This document shows positions 1 through 9,005 of a stretch of 26,453 bases of DNA, piece after piece. The first letter of the stretch is position 1. The number at the start of each line of letters is the position of its first letter. The stretch is from positions 691,163 to 717,615 of the forward strand of contig BFEA01000542.1 in NCBI GenBank assembly GCA_003427395.1, read 5' to 3'. A program made the position numbers and the translations under genes. Under the pieces are notes generated by a model. It ran no database searches. It worked only from the letters and a program-made list of their open reading frames with translations, and was not told the DNA's origin. This DNA is from Chara braunii. Lineage: Eukaryota; Streptophyta; Charophyceae; Charales; Characeae.

Positions 1-62
<62 letters not shown>
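1..62. repeat. (GA)n microsatellite
   Basis: About 31 uninterrupted AG dinucleotides run from the window edge to position 62, so the true length is unknown. A homopurine tract this long can form triplex (H-) DNA. It lies beyond the 3' side of the minus-strand Penelope-like element. Confidence 0.98.
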
Positions 63-69
<7 letters not shown>

Positions 70-603
70 TCGGCGCGACCCTCCGTGCAGGTCGCCGAAC
101 CAATTTCTGTTCCGCGCGATTTTCTGCCTGATGACAATGAGGGGTCCTAAGCTGGGAAGGTTGGGCCAATTATGGGAGATGGGATCCAACGGGAAAATTG
201 CATCGGTGTCCTTGTTTGTTCTTCTTTTTACGTCGCTTTTTTCGGATGGCTGGGACCAGGGCTTGGCAAGTCCCGGGATGGTCGATTGAGTGGCTGGCGC
301 GCCGATGGAGGCGCAATTAATAATGGTTGACGTCGCTTCTTTCTTGTTCTGCTATCGGGTTTTCGGCGCGGTGATCGCACGGGAGTTTTGCCTTTTTCTT
401 TTTTAATTTCTTTTTCGAATCTTGTCGAACCCTCGATGGCTCTCGGAATTTCGGACTTTCTTTTTGGGAATTGTGCTTCATTAAAATCTTTTTTTCATTT
501 TTGCGTTAATCAAGATGTTAGGAATTTAGGAATTCGGAATTTCTCTTGCCGCGCGGTGCTTTTTGCTCGCGCGTTTCTTTTTGCGGCTGCAACGGAGCTC
601 TGA
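63..603. other. No gene seen; hairpin at 68-100
   Basis: No convincing coding sequence is seen here; the short ORFs lack recognisable motifs. At 68-80 and 90-100 lies an inverted repeat (GTTCGGCGCGACC / GGTCGCCGAAC) with an 11-bp stem, a 2-nt bulge and a 9-nt loop. The stretch may be the 3' untranslated part of the Penelope-like element that is read leftwards into it, but no second copy of its 5' flank is visible to prove a pseudo-LTR. Confidence 0.5.
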
Positions 604-948
604 TTAATCGGCGCCCTTAATCTTGCGTGTAACTGTAATTTTGGGCAGGGCGCCCTTGTAACTGTATCTTTCTTCTTGAGCTTCGTCTTTTCCGCCCTCT
701 GTCTTCTTTGCTGTGTTTAGTTGGTCCGCGGGCTGCATGATCGGATCGATGCGTGGAGAGTGGCTATGTCCCCCACGTCGCGATCTGGCCATGCAGAACG
801 TAGGCACTCCCTCCCCTTCTCTCTTTCTAAGTCCTTGCAATTCCATGTTCTTCGCGCATGTATGGACGCTATAAATTTCGGTTGCGCGATTAGATAGCTC
901 TCTTAAACAGTTGTTGGAAGCTCGGGGTAGCGCGATCAGTGGTCCCAT
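604..948 (-). pseudogene. Possible C-terminal extension of the Penelope-like RT
   Basis: An open frame of about 114 codons overlaps the end of the RT palm ORF by 13 bases in another frame, as expected if one frameshift separates the palm from the thumb and C-terminal domain. It is rich in Arg, Lys and Ser. I see no motif that proves it is RT; the assignment rests on position and strand alone. It could be non-coding 3' sequence. Confidence 0.3.
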
Positions 949-1496
949 GAATTCCCCTCATTTGTATGTTCTAGCACCAGATTGTCGTCGTGGCACCGAC
1001 TAAAGGAATCAACAAGACTCAAACCTTTCTCCCGAGAACACCTGTCACCTCTTCTACAAATAACAAATACTGACACATCATCCATCAACCTAAGACCCTG
1101 AAACAACCTCCAATCAGTACCCAAATTTGATAGAAACACAAATTCATTGCAAGCACACAACAAACAGGTGAGCACATGGCTGGATGATTTGCCCATCGGG
1201 ATCCCCACGTCTTGCCGTAGCAATCGTCCCGAAGCTATAATGTATGTGTGGCAAAGCTTAAACGATACAAAGTCTACCACCTGGGATAGTGAAACACTCT
1301 TCCAGTCCAACTCAGCTCTCCCTGTCAATAGTTCCGCCCCTCTTCCTTGCCTGTGAACAGCAACAACAATAACACCCTTTTCCTGCCAGAAATCAACAGC
1401 CCAAGCAAGTGCCTGAACAATGGAATGGTGCGAGAGATCCGATAACATCTCCTTAATATCAAAGGAGACTCCCATTATCTCGGAGTTGACACGTCA
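936..1496 (-). pseudogene. Penelope-like reverse transcriptase, palm domain
   Basis: This is the catalytic half of a PLE/telomerase-group RT. Motif A is FDIKEML with its Asp, motif B is QDVGIPMGKSSS (a GIPMG-type B motif), and motif C is RLMDDVSVF with the DD pair. The A-to-B distance is about 75 residues. The open frame is preceded by an in-frame TGA at 1494-1496, inside the 7-bp repeat that marks the LINE insertion; across that insertion the frame matches the 5301-5117 segment. RT finger motifs 1 and 2, expected between those two pieces, are missing. The frame ends near 936, where a frameshift seems to pass into the 948-604 frame. The copy is dead. In a live element this enzyme would copy the element RNA at a nick made by the GIY-YIG domain. 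Confidence 0.75.
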
Positions 1497-1501
1497 TGGA
1501 A
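1495..1501. repeat. 7-bp direct repeat CATGGAA, left copy (LINE target site duplication)
   Basis: CATGGAA occurs here and at 5117-5123, exactly where LINE-like coding gives way to Penelope-like coding on each side. Keeping one copy and removing 1502-5116 (3615 bases, a multiple of three) joins the two PLE RT pieces in the same frame. That makes a chance match unlikely. Confidence 0.65.
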
Positions 1502-1511
1502 AACTAGACAC

Positions 1512-1994
1512 ATGGTGGAATCCGGTCAATATGAAAAGAATATGTTGAGAAAGGATGGGGTAGCGGTCATACCTCTAAGGTTTGCCGATGATAGGATGAA
1601 GATTTGCCTCTCCCCCCTGCAAGGGGGGTTCACACTGCAAGGGTGGGGCTTCTACAATATCTGGTCCCTTCCTAACTCACGGGATAGTGATTTCAACAGG
1701 AAGGCAAACCCCTTTCTGCGCCAACACTTCCCTGTCGGTGTCATCGCAACCCTTCCCCAGTTCGATGGATTGATGAGGGTGGCCACCACAGATTTATATG
1801 TACTTTTCGAAGAGGATAAAGACTCCAACCTGAAATGGTTCAACCATGGGGCCCTAATGGAGCTCCCCCTCCACCAAATTAAGCCCAACTCTTACAGGAC
1901 GGAAGAGGACCTGCGCACATGCCTGTCGAGAGTCCTGAGGAACGGTCTATTGTGCATAGTTAACTGGTCCGCTAGATCATGGTCCAAAATTTAG
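1512..1994 (+). pseudogene. LINE upstream ORF fragment (ORF1-like?)
   Basis: A 160-codon open frame lies just upstream of the endonuclease, so by position it is the end of LINE ORF1 or the ORF1-ORF2 spacer. The peptide has no zinc knuckle or RNA-binding motif that I can recognise. It contains LPLHQIKP and many hydrophobic and charged blocks typical of real coding. It starts 10 bases inside the insertion boundary, so the true ORF1 N-terminus is missing. Confidence 0.4.
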
Positions 1995-2020
1995 AGACGA
2001 CGACGATAGGTTAGTACCAG

Positions 2021-2870
2021 ATGGATGACATTGATACGTTTTACTGCAGGAATCCACACTGGAAACACTGCCTTCGCAATGCAGATCTGGACATAAGGAC
2101 CCTCAATGTAAACGGGATAGCGTCCTTTAACCCGTCGAAAAGGCGGGCAATTTGGGACCAGTTGAGGGGGGTGGGCGACAGAACTTGGCCTGACGTCATC
2201 TGTATTCTAGAAACTCATCTAATGGACAAACCGGAACACAATCGGGCCTACAAGGCCGTCTGGCCTTATCAAGCTTACAGAGCACATACGATCTCTCCAG
2301 GGTCGGCAGGGGTGGCCGTCTGGATTCCGCCTGAATCCCGAATAGAGGTGGTTAATTGGGTAATGGATGAGGAACATGAAAGATGGGTATCAATCCTTGG
2401 AATGCTGGAAATTGAATTAATCTGCATTTTTAAATAAGTTTTTGCATATATGCACCTAACACAACAACAAAAAGGAGACACTTCTTTACCTACCTTCAAT
2501 CACTGGCACCTCAAGGAATCCCTCTGGTCATTGCAGGGGATTTTAATATCGCCCCTGACAGATGGTTGGACAGATGGGGCCCAAAGGACCCCTGTCTGGT
2601 TTACGTAGAGGAGGATGAAAGGATAATATCAGACTTTTGTGAATCCCTGTCCCTGGTGGACTCTTATAGACTCTTACATCCATCAGTGCTACCGTACTAA
2701 CGATCCGACTAAGCATTCAAAATCATGCATTGACTTAGTACTGCTCTCGCAGGAAATTCGAAATACCCTGCAACTGGCTACTATCTTTCCTCCGAGTCCC
2801 CCCCTGGCCTGGACCACCGTCTTTGTGGGGCTGTTTTCTCCTTCCGCAAACGTCCAGACCAGGGGCCTAG
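2021..2870 (+). pseudogene. LINE ORF2 AP-like endonuclease domain
   Basis: This is the exonuclease-endonuclease-phosphatase fold that nicks target DNA to prime reverse transcription. Visible motifs in order are LNVNGI (Asn), ICILETHL (catalytic Glu), GSAGVAVW, then after a frame change near 2437 YAPN and IAGDFNI (Asp and Asn), and after another shift near 2680 SCIDLVLLS. The final SDH motif is decayed; only a DHR-like remnant is seen near 2810. Three frames are needed to read the domain, so it is not functional. Confidence 0.8.
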
Positions 2871-3204
2871 TTTTTACAAATTCAACACATCCCTACTTAA
2901 GGACAAATTTTTCCTCATCTTTATTCAAGATGTTTGGAACTTCTGGAGGGACCAGAAACACCTTATTAACTCAGAAATCTGATGGTTTACCAACGGGCTC
3001 TTCTTTTTAGCTAGAAAGTGTAAGGAATATTCCAAGCTGATAGCAAACAGACGGTACACACATGAAATGGACATCCATCGAAGACTCCACAACCTGGTTA
3101 ATCGGGACAATTCTAATTATCACATACACAATGTCCAAGCCTTGCAAACTCGACTTCTACAACTAGCACAACATAGATGGTAAGGTATTAGAATCCGAGG
3201 AAAA

Positions 3205-4449
3205 TTGGCAAAATGTTCCACCGAAGGAATCATGGCCTCTCAATTTTTCAGCCTAGTCTCCCTAAGAGCACACCGAACAACCATTGAAGCCTTTGTGGAT
3301 CCTGTGTCCGATGAAATAGTTACCTCCACAGCACACTGTGTAAGGATCGCACGATCCTTCTACAAAGATTTCTTCTCCTTTCACATTTCCCAACAGCAAG
3401 AGATAGGCCGATCCAGGGAGCTAGATGCGTTCCTGCATCCGATGAAAAACCGTCTTTCTTTGACACAGAAAGACAACTTGGACCAACCAATCACCAAGGA
3501 TGAGGTATGAACAGCGCTTATGCAAATGGAGGAAGAAAAAAACCCTGGATTGGACGGCTTCCCTAAAGAATTATGGGAAACCTTATGGCCCACCCCGAAC
3601 GAAGATTTGATGGAATTCTACAGGGCAGTATGGGAATCCGGCGAGTTGGGAGAATTAGTGGGACAAGGGGTGCTAACACCGCTCTATAAGAAAGGAGATA
3701 AAATGAACACTCGCAATTATCGGCCTATCACACTATTTACGGTGGTCTACAAAATGTTATCCAAGGTACTGGTCAACCGAATGATTAAGGTGATGGACGA
3801 CATTATCCACCTGGCTCAGACCGGGTTTATGTGCAACGAGAACATCCAAGAAAACATATTACTAGTCAACGAGGTGATCAGCTTGGCACATTAGTCCAGA
3901 AGCAATGTCGCCCTCATCTTTATTGACTTCGAAAAAACTTATGATCACGTAGACTGGACGGTCCTGGATAAATGTCTGGAGAAAATGAATTTCGGTGTCA
4001 ATTTTTGGAGGTGGTTACGTATCCTTCACGACAACGCAACTACAAGCGTTCAGGTGAATATGGCCATGGCCCCAGAGATTAGATTGCAACGCTCCGTTAG
4101 ACAAGGGGACCCCATAACCCATTTTCTATTCATCATCATAATGGAAGCATTAACATCCCACCTTCGACAAAATAAAGACTTAAAGAGAATTCAGATAGCC
4201 GACATCCCCAAGGAAGTCGTCCCAGTCTGTTCCCTCTTCATTGACGACCTCACAGTTATGGCTGATGCCACACCACAAAACATGGAAGCGATATATAGGT
4301 TAATGGACCTCTTTTGTAATCTCTCAGACATGGTCATTAACTGGGGACAAAAAACGATAGGATGGTGGTTCCATCATCAAGGAGGACGTCCCCTGGAATC
4401 ACTTGGGTGGCGCAAGAATCACCTATTCGGATTCTGGTGGTCAGGATGA
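3205..4449 (+). pseudogene. LINE ORF2 reverse transcriptase domain
   Basis: One frame holds a full L1-type RT interrupted by two stops (TGA at 3508, TAG at 3892). In order: KNPGLDGFPKE, NYRPITL, motif A FIDFEKTYDHVDW with its Asp, motif B VRQGDP, motif C FIDDLTVMA (FADD in most relatives), and then the NWGQKT region. The catalytic aspartates are intact. Near 4400 the coding passes into another frame by a small indel. The frame upstream of 3205 (about 2870-3204) also looks like LINE coding but is broken. Confidence 0.85.
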
Positions 4450-5116
4450 CTGCGTTAGGTCGCTCCCCCGAGAACGACAAATGGTTGTCAGACCCTGCCT
4501 TTGCCAAACTGTCCCTATGGAACAACCAACACACGTCACTTTTCAGACGATCTCTGGTGATTAACAATGTGGTCCTCGCAACCCTTTGGTATAAATCAAT
4601 ACTCTGGCCACTAAGTCCAGGGGCCCTGAAAACCTTGAAACGAAAAGTGGTTGTATACCTATGGAGAGGGGACAGTGAAACTCCGCGCGCCATCAGTCGT
4701 GTGGCTTGGGACTCAGTCATTCAGCCTAAATCGAAAGGGGGCCTTGGTATTCTAGACCCCCTCACACAGACCTAAGCCCTTACCCTACAATGGGTAGTGC
4801 GACCGATTTTTGAAAACCAGCTAATCTGGAGGCCTCTGGCCTTAGCACAAATTGTCCGTTTGGCTCATACAGCCCCCCAATCAGTTCATCCCTTTCGATG
4901 GCTAGAGGATCGCTACTGAAGAATCCCGCGTCGACCTCGGGGAGGGGAGGGACGGAGGGGATGACTTTTGGCCCCGAATTCTTAAAATTTGGAGGAGCCC
5001 CCCCCCCTCTAATCGCCCAACCCCAGACAGATGGGAAGAGGTGGCGAGACGGCCCCTCTTTGGTAATCGATGGATCACCAATGAACGATGTCAGGTTTTT
5101 TGTGGCTCAGATACCC
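4362..5116 (+). pseudogene. LINE ORF2 C-terminal region
   Basis: This continues ORF2 in a new frame. KGGLGILDP near 4740 matches the conserved GGLGI(L/R) motif found downstream of plant LINE RTs. A TAA near 4773 and further shifts follow; recognisable coding can be traced in pieces to about 5110 (for example a GNRWITNE-like segment near 5080). The C-terminal Cys-rich motif and the poly(A) tail of a full LINE are absent because the insertion ends at 5116. Confidence 0.7.
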
Positions 5117-5123
5117 CATGGAA
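5117..5123. repeat. 7-bp direct repeat CATGGAA, right copy
   Basis: This is the partner of the copy at 1495-1501. It marks the right junction between the LINE and the Penelope-like element. Confidence 0.65.
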
Positions 5124-5647
5124 GGGTTGGGTGAAGAATGGGTAACTTCTGCATACCAGCTTGGTACACCGTCGGGCAGCACACAAAGGTGTCCCCGATA
5201 TTATGGTCGATTGGGCTGTAAACTAGACCGTGAAGCGCTGCCCGGAGCGGAATGACATCATCCTCACACACTTCACCCAAACAAACCCTGTTTCGCCACA
5301 AAACTGTTCAATAAACATCCTTTCACGTCACCAATGGTTGGGAGTCGAGAATCAGTGAAAGGTTGTGACGGATGAGAAAAGAAAGCCGAAGCCACTTGAG
5401 AACGAAGATTGGAAACCAAACCATCTTTCAAAGGGCGAAGAAGATTCTTAGAGTTCCGCAACCAAGCAGGAAAAAACGAGCGGGGATTATTAATGCGAAA
5501 GTAAACGTGACCATCAACATGGGGAAGAGAATCCTCACACCCAGAATATGTGCAAAGGACATTGTTCATCCTGGAGAAGCTACGAAAGTATAAATCAGGT
5601 CGCCAACACTCTTATTCCGGCACCATACAACTCTACCCTTCCAGCAC
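5117..5647 (-). pseudogene. Penelope-like RT, N-terminal segments
   Basis: Two overlapping minus frames (5569-5273 and 5301-5107) read as one broken protein. The first contains the segment CTYSGCEDSLP; a short Cys-containing motif between endonuclease and RT is known in N-terminal-EN PLEs, but this is not an exact CxC. The second contains SPIDHNIGDT and VCCPTVYQAG, the conserved stretch ahead of the RT fingers. A frame change near 5285 links them, and another near 5590 links the first to upstream sequence. Coding ends at the LINE junction. Confidence 0.6.
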
Positions 5648-6237
5648 TACTCTACCTTGAGACTGCGAAGTATTCGATCATCATAAATCAATCTGACGAC
5701 AAACCGCTTTCTAACATGCACACCAAACCTCTTCAGAATGCAACGAGATAATAGACAGTGCAACCGAAACCTAGATCTCTTCTCACCAAAGGTGCGTACC
5801 GCAGTATACGCCGCAACCACACTTTCAAAGAACCATTGCATCAGGTCAACACGACTTGCAGGATTCCTCAGGAAGCCAGCCAACGGATCTTTCAATCCCA
5901 ACGATCGACTCATAAAGGGGATAATGGACTTAAAGGTTAGTAGAGCTTCATCTTTAATCCAACCACGTGCACGTCTGAATTCTTTCCTCCCAGAGACACA
6001 AGACACCAGACTACCGCCATACAACCTTTTTAACACCTTCCAGCGGTCAACCATTCTCTCCCCTCCTAAACATTTGACAACAATACGGTGCATGCTCTTC
6101 TTGTAACACTCATCCAGAATATTAAGCAACCGAAGAGTAGAATAACCATCGCCCGTATGAAAAACACAGATAGAATTACTAACCACCTTACCTATTTTTT
6201 GAAGGCTCATCATCTTTACCGGTCCTTCTTTTATCCC
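5647..6237 (-). pseudogene. Linker between GIY-YIG and RT of the Penelope-like element
   Basis: About 190 codons are open in one frame, overlapping the end of the GIY-YIG frame by some 25 bases, so a single indel near 6200 separates them. The peptide is basic and rich in Arg and Leu, with CVFHTGDGY and KRLYGGS segments but no domain that I recognise. Its place between endonuclease and RT on the same strand is the main evidence. It may be a DNA- or RNA-binding linker. Confidence 0.5.
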
Positions 6238-6580
6238 TCAACCTCTCTCTTAGACTAGGTCGGCATCTCCGAGAACGTTTCGGTTTATCTTTGACATTAA
6301 GAGAAGGGGACAACAATTTGACCAAAAACTTCTCCGTCTCTTGTAGGTCATCTATAGTACAGCGACACAAGAGAATGACATCATACGTGTGTGTGCCCGA
6401 ACAATGAATCCACCGATAGAGTTTATCTTTTCTTCTACCCCCCTCAACAACCTTCACCTGACAAGACCGATAAACGTGTTTCCGCCAATGGGAATGTAGA
6501 TCCTGCTGGGTACTTCCTCCATAGACATCATAGACATGACGAGACGCAGGAGAAACAAGGGCATAGACCACCGGACCCTC
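6188..6580 (-). pseudogene. GIY-YIG endonuclease domain of Penelope-like element
   Basis: The single-strand nicking domain is nearly complete in one frame. VYALVS is the GIY strand and VYGGST the YIG strand, with one extra residue pair before it. SHWRKHV carries the conserved Arg and His of the helix. KLYRWI and TYDVILL are the central strands, and ETEKFLVKLLSPSLN carries the metal-binding Glu and the terminal Asn. An in-frame TGA lies just upstream at 6581-6583, so the link to the coiled-coil ORF is broken or lies in another frame. I see no clear CCHH motif, in keeping with reports that Chlamys endonucleases lack it. Confidence 0.75.
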
Positions 6581-6583
6581 TCA

Positions 6584-7058
6584 TTCATCATTCCAATTAG
6601 ACCAAGAAAAAAACGAAAGGAAGAACTCACCGAGTTTTGCACACCATGGGATCTCACCAAGCAGCCTTAAACCACAAACAGCAATGGTCAAAAGACAGTT
6701 GACTACCTTACATCACAGGAACTCAAAGGAGGCGGAGCGAATCCTGGAACAAACCCTTACAACCTTCCATAAAAAAGTCGCGTCGGGGCGAATTCGTGCT
6801 CGATGTCAATAGCGAGCCCGAGACTTGAGAATCCACGCGGCACTAGATTGCCTGAGAAGGTACTCACGCAAGGACCTAAACCTTCAGGAGACAATTCAAT
6901 TAAATTCGAGATCGTGGGAACTGGGGAAATAACTCTAAGAAGTAGTCGAGTCACGCCCGTCATCCCTTTGAGAGTTCCCTTCGCCCCCATCATCCGTAAC
7001 AATAAGCAGTGAGTCACATGTGCCTTTACCTTTGTCATGTCCGTTCTTACCAAGATCC
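6584..7058 (-). pseudogene. Decayed acidic spacer upstream of GIY-YIG
   Basis: Between the SAP-like segment and the endonuclease, an acidic, Gly-rich frame (VTDDGGEGNSQRDDG near 6985) can be followed for a while before stops appear. Another frame (7137-6757) is open but less protein-like. Nothing recognisable survives. It may be the flexible join between the two halves of the polyprotein. Confidence 0.3.
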
Positions 7059-7985
7059 CTGGCAACTCATTTTTGTGCGATATCTTCCTTGGTCGGATCC
7101 AGCGTGGTGTATGTAACACCCTCCTCACATAACGCAACGACCTCCTTTTTCCTCATGTTTCGGTGGTGTTTCCGCGCTTCACGCAACAACGTGTCTTTGT
7201 TGTTAACCAACACAACTGGAGTGGCACCTGCCTTCTCCTTATCCTTCTTTGTTGATGGCTAGGCCGCATCGTCTAACTTCGTTTTGAGATTCGTTCCCCT
7301 TGTCTTCTTACTCGTTTGGAGCCGCACCACTGCTTCCTTGAGGCGCTCTACCTCCTCCTCAGACTCTTTACGCTCGTTAACTTCCCGAATCCGCATTTCC
7401 TTGAGTAAGTCAACCTCACGTTGATATTGCTCAACCATACCCTTGAGCTGCAGATTGACTCTTCCTACCGCATCGGGAGATGCACCCAGAGTTACCCTCG
7501 GCGTCACCTTCACCTCCGTGTAGGGAGTTTGGTCAATAGCGACGCACCCCCAATTATTACCAGGGCGGAGTGCTTTCAATTTCCATGCCTCCTCGTTGGC
7601 TTCGACAATTTCACATTGCTTCTGCAGAGCAAAAATCACCTTCTCCATAGAGGCAAACCTCTTCTCCATAGCGGCCTTTGCTTCCGCTTGTTCTCGTCGA
7701 ACGCGAGCAACTTCATCCTTAGGGGTTGGCTTCACCACCAGAGCAGAAGTACTGGCCCCATTTTTACCTCGGCGTAGGACGTCAATATGAGCCTTCAGTC
7801 TTACCACCTCCGCACTCCCACTCCCTTTACTCTTCGTCATTGCAGAATAGTTATGTTGACGTCTCAACTCTTCTACCTAAGCTTTAAGCTTAGTTACTTC
7901 ATCCGCCTCGCTTGATTTCTTGCCGTTAATCGCCTCACACACTCTATCTAATTTCAGTGATATCTCTCTGTTCAACTGTGCTTGA
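7059..7985 (-). pseudogene. Gag-like coiled-coil protein with SAP-like C-terminus
   Basis: One minus frame runs from about 7985 to 7059, broken only by TAG at 7877-7879 and TAG at 7259-7261, both one C-to-T change from CAG. The N-terminal third (LNREISLKLDRV, VTKLKA then VEELRRQ) and the 7700-7320 part (EQAEAKAAMEKRFASMEK, REVNERKESEEEVERLKE) are strong coiled coils. The end, KKEVVALCEEGVTYTTLDPT, resembles a SAP-type helix pair. By analogy this would assemble the RNP and bind nucleic acid. I recall similar proteins in charophyte repeats but cannot verify that. Confidence 0.6.
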
Positions 7986-8271
7986 AATTTCTCACGTTTC
8001 TTCTTGTCACGCTGTTTCCGTTTTTTCTCTTCACGTTCAGACTTTGTTCTTCCTCTTCACGCTCTGTTCGTTCCTTTGCTTCCACCGCCTCGTGTTTCGC
8101 ATTAAGCTTGACAACGTTCTCTTCAAGACTGGTAACTCTCTTACCTAACCAGCCACCAACCCGTCCTCCATTGTACTGACTGTTATACGTAGGAGCAATG
8201 GTGTCAAGACCTGTGCTTGAAGGCAACGTCAGCAGTGGCTGCGCTGGAACAATCGCCGTGCTAGCAGACAA
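7972..8271 (-). pseudogene. Gag-like protein, N-terminal coiled-coil part
   Basis: This frame carries NSQYNGGRVGGWLGKRV and then a heptad-like stretch (SLEENVVKLNAKHEAVEAKE). Near 8040 a single-base change moves the coding into the frame of the next entry, where the basic run REEKKRKQRDKKK follows. The ORF as it stands ends at 7972. It continues the zinc-knuckle segment upstream on the same strand. Confidence 0.5.
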
Positions 8272-8417
8272 CTAGCCTCCATAAACCTTCGATCAGGCAA
8301 CATACAAACTTGAGAGATGTGACCAGGTTGACCACAAATTACGACCTGCAGGCAGACTGGGATCGTCGTTGGACACCATCCGGAGGGATAATCGAAGTCA
8401 CACAACCGTAGTATCAC
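8229..8417 (-). pseudogene. Zinc-knuckle-like segment of the gag-like protein
   Basis: The peptide contains CGQPGHISQVC, the C-x4-H-x4-C core of a retroviral-type zinc knuckle. The first Cys of a full CCHC knuckle is not at its usual place three residues before the core; the nearest Cys is six residues before it (CLQVVIC). Decay or a lost exon join could explain this. The segment is followed on the same strand by the coiled-coil part in another frame. It would bind element RNA. Confidence 0.5.
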
Positions 8418-8513
8418 TTCTACGTCGGTTCCTCCACGTAAAAAAGTACGTTGAGCTTATAGCTTCCAGACACGGTGATGGCAACAAACAGATCCAATCA
8501 TACACCACAGAAA

Positions 8514-8566
8514 AGAAGAAGAAGAAGAAGAAGAAGAAGAAGAAGAAGAAAGAAGAACAAGAACAA
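8514..8566. repeat. (GAA)n microsatellite
   Basis: About a dozen GAA/AAG triplets are followed by an A/G-rich tail. It lies just upstream of the zinc-knuckle segment (minus strand) and next to the foldback element. ORFs of repeated Lys or Phe through it are artefacts. Confidence 0.9.
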
Positions 8567-8619
8567 GAGAGAAAGAGAATCAAACCCACGTAGACAGGTA
8601 TCCCCGAACGCGACATATG

Positions 8620-8970
8620 TTAAAACTACCATTTCGTCAAAATGAATATTTTTTATTTTTCGAACGAAATTGAAACGGAGTTTTTTGGCCGAAAGTCGTC
8701 CAAATTTACTGCTCCTGATAGTCCGGCGTTTTTAAAACACTGGACCCTCTGGATGTATCTGGACGAAGCTTTAGACCAGATACATCCACAGGAGACCGCC
8801 TGGATGTATCTAGTCTCAAGCTAGGTCTAGATACATACAGAGGGTCCAACGTTTTAAAAACGTTGGACCCTCAGGAGCAGCAAAATTAGACGAGTTTTCA
8901 GCCCAAAAAAATGAGTCTCAATTCCGTTCAAAAATAAAAAATGTTCATTTTGACGAAATGACACTTTTAA
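8620..8970. mobile_element. 351-bp foldback element (MITE) with nested palindromes
   Basis: The outer arms (8620-8765 and 8823-8970) are inverted copies of each other over nearly their whole length; the ends read TTAAAACTACCATTTCGTC and TTAAAAGTGTCATTTCGTC. TTAA at both tips may be the target duplication or part of the repeat. Inside lie two more hairpins: GGATGTATCTGG (8751-8762) with CCAGATACATCC (8776-8787), and a near-perfect palindrome at 8840-8872 with 16-bp arms. There is no coding capacity. It resembles a non-autonomous DNA transposon; the family is unknown. Confidence 0.85.
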
Positions 8971-9005
8971 TAAAAACATAGCATGAAGTACAAAAATGGC
9001 GTTAT

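Larger units (their letters stand above)
1502..5116 (+). mobile_element. LINE (APE-endonuclease non-LTR retrotransposon), inserted in PLE
   Basis: A plus-strand, L1-like plant-type LINE carries an upstream ORF fragment, an AP-like endonuclease, an RT and part of the C-terminal region. It interrupts the opposite-strand Penelope-like RT. Several frameshifts and stops (TGA 3508, TAG 3892, TAA near 4773, frame changes near 2437, 2680 and 4400) show it is dead. Its 3' end has no poly(A) tail and stops inside ORF2 coding, which is unusual because LINEs are normally truncated at the 5' end. The flanking 7-bp repeat supports insertion into an existing PLE. Confidence 0.85.
604..8417 (-). mobile_element. 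Penelope-like element with N-terminal GIY-YIG (Chlamys/Naiad type)
   Basis: On the minus strand the order is zinc-knuckle-like segment, coiled coil, SAP-like segment, GIY-YIG endonuclease, linker, RT. Canonical Penelope elements carry GIY-YIG at the C-terminus. The reverse order is described for the Naiad/Chlamys clade, with Chlamys in green algae, spike mosses and slime molds. The long zinc-knuckle/coiled-coil part before the endonuclease is more than I know for that clade and may be a second ORF. At least six frameshifts and several stops make the copy inactive, and a LINE sits in its RT. The true ends are not defined; the 5' end may reach about 9060. Confidence 0.7.
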
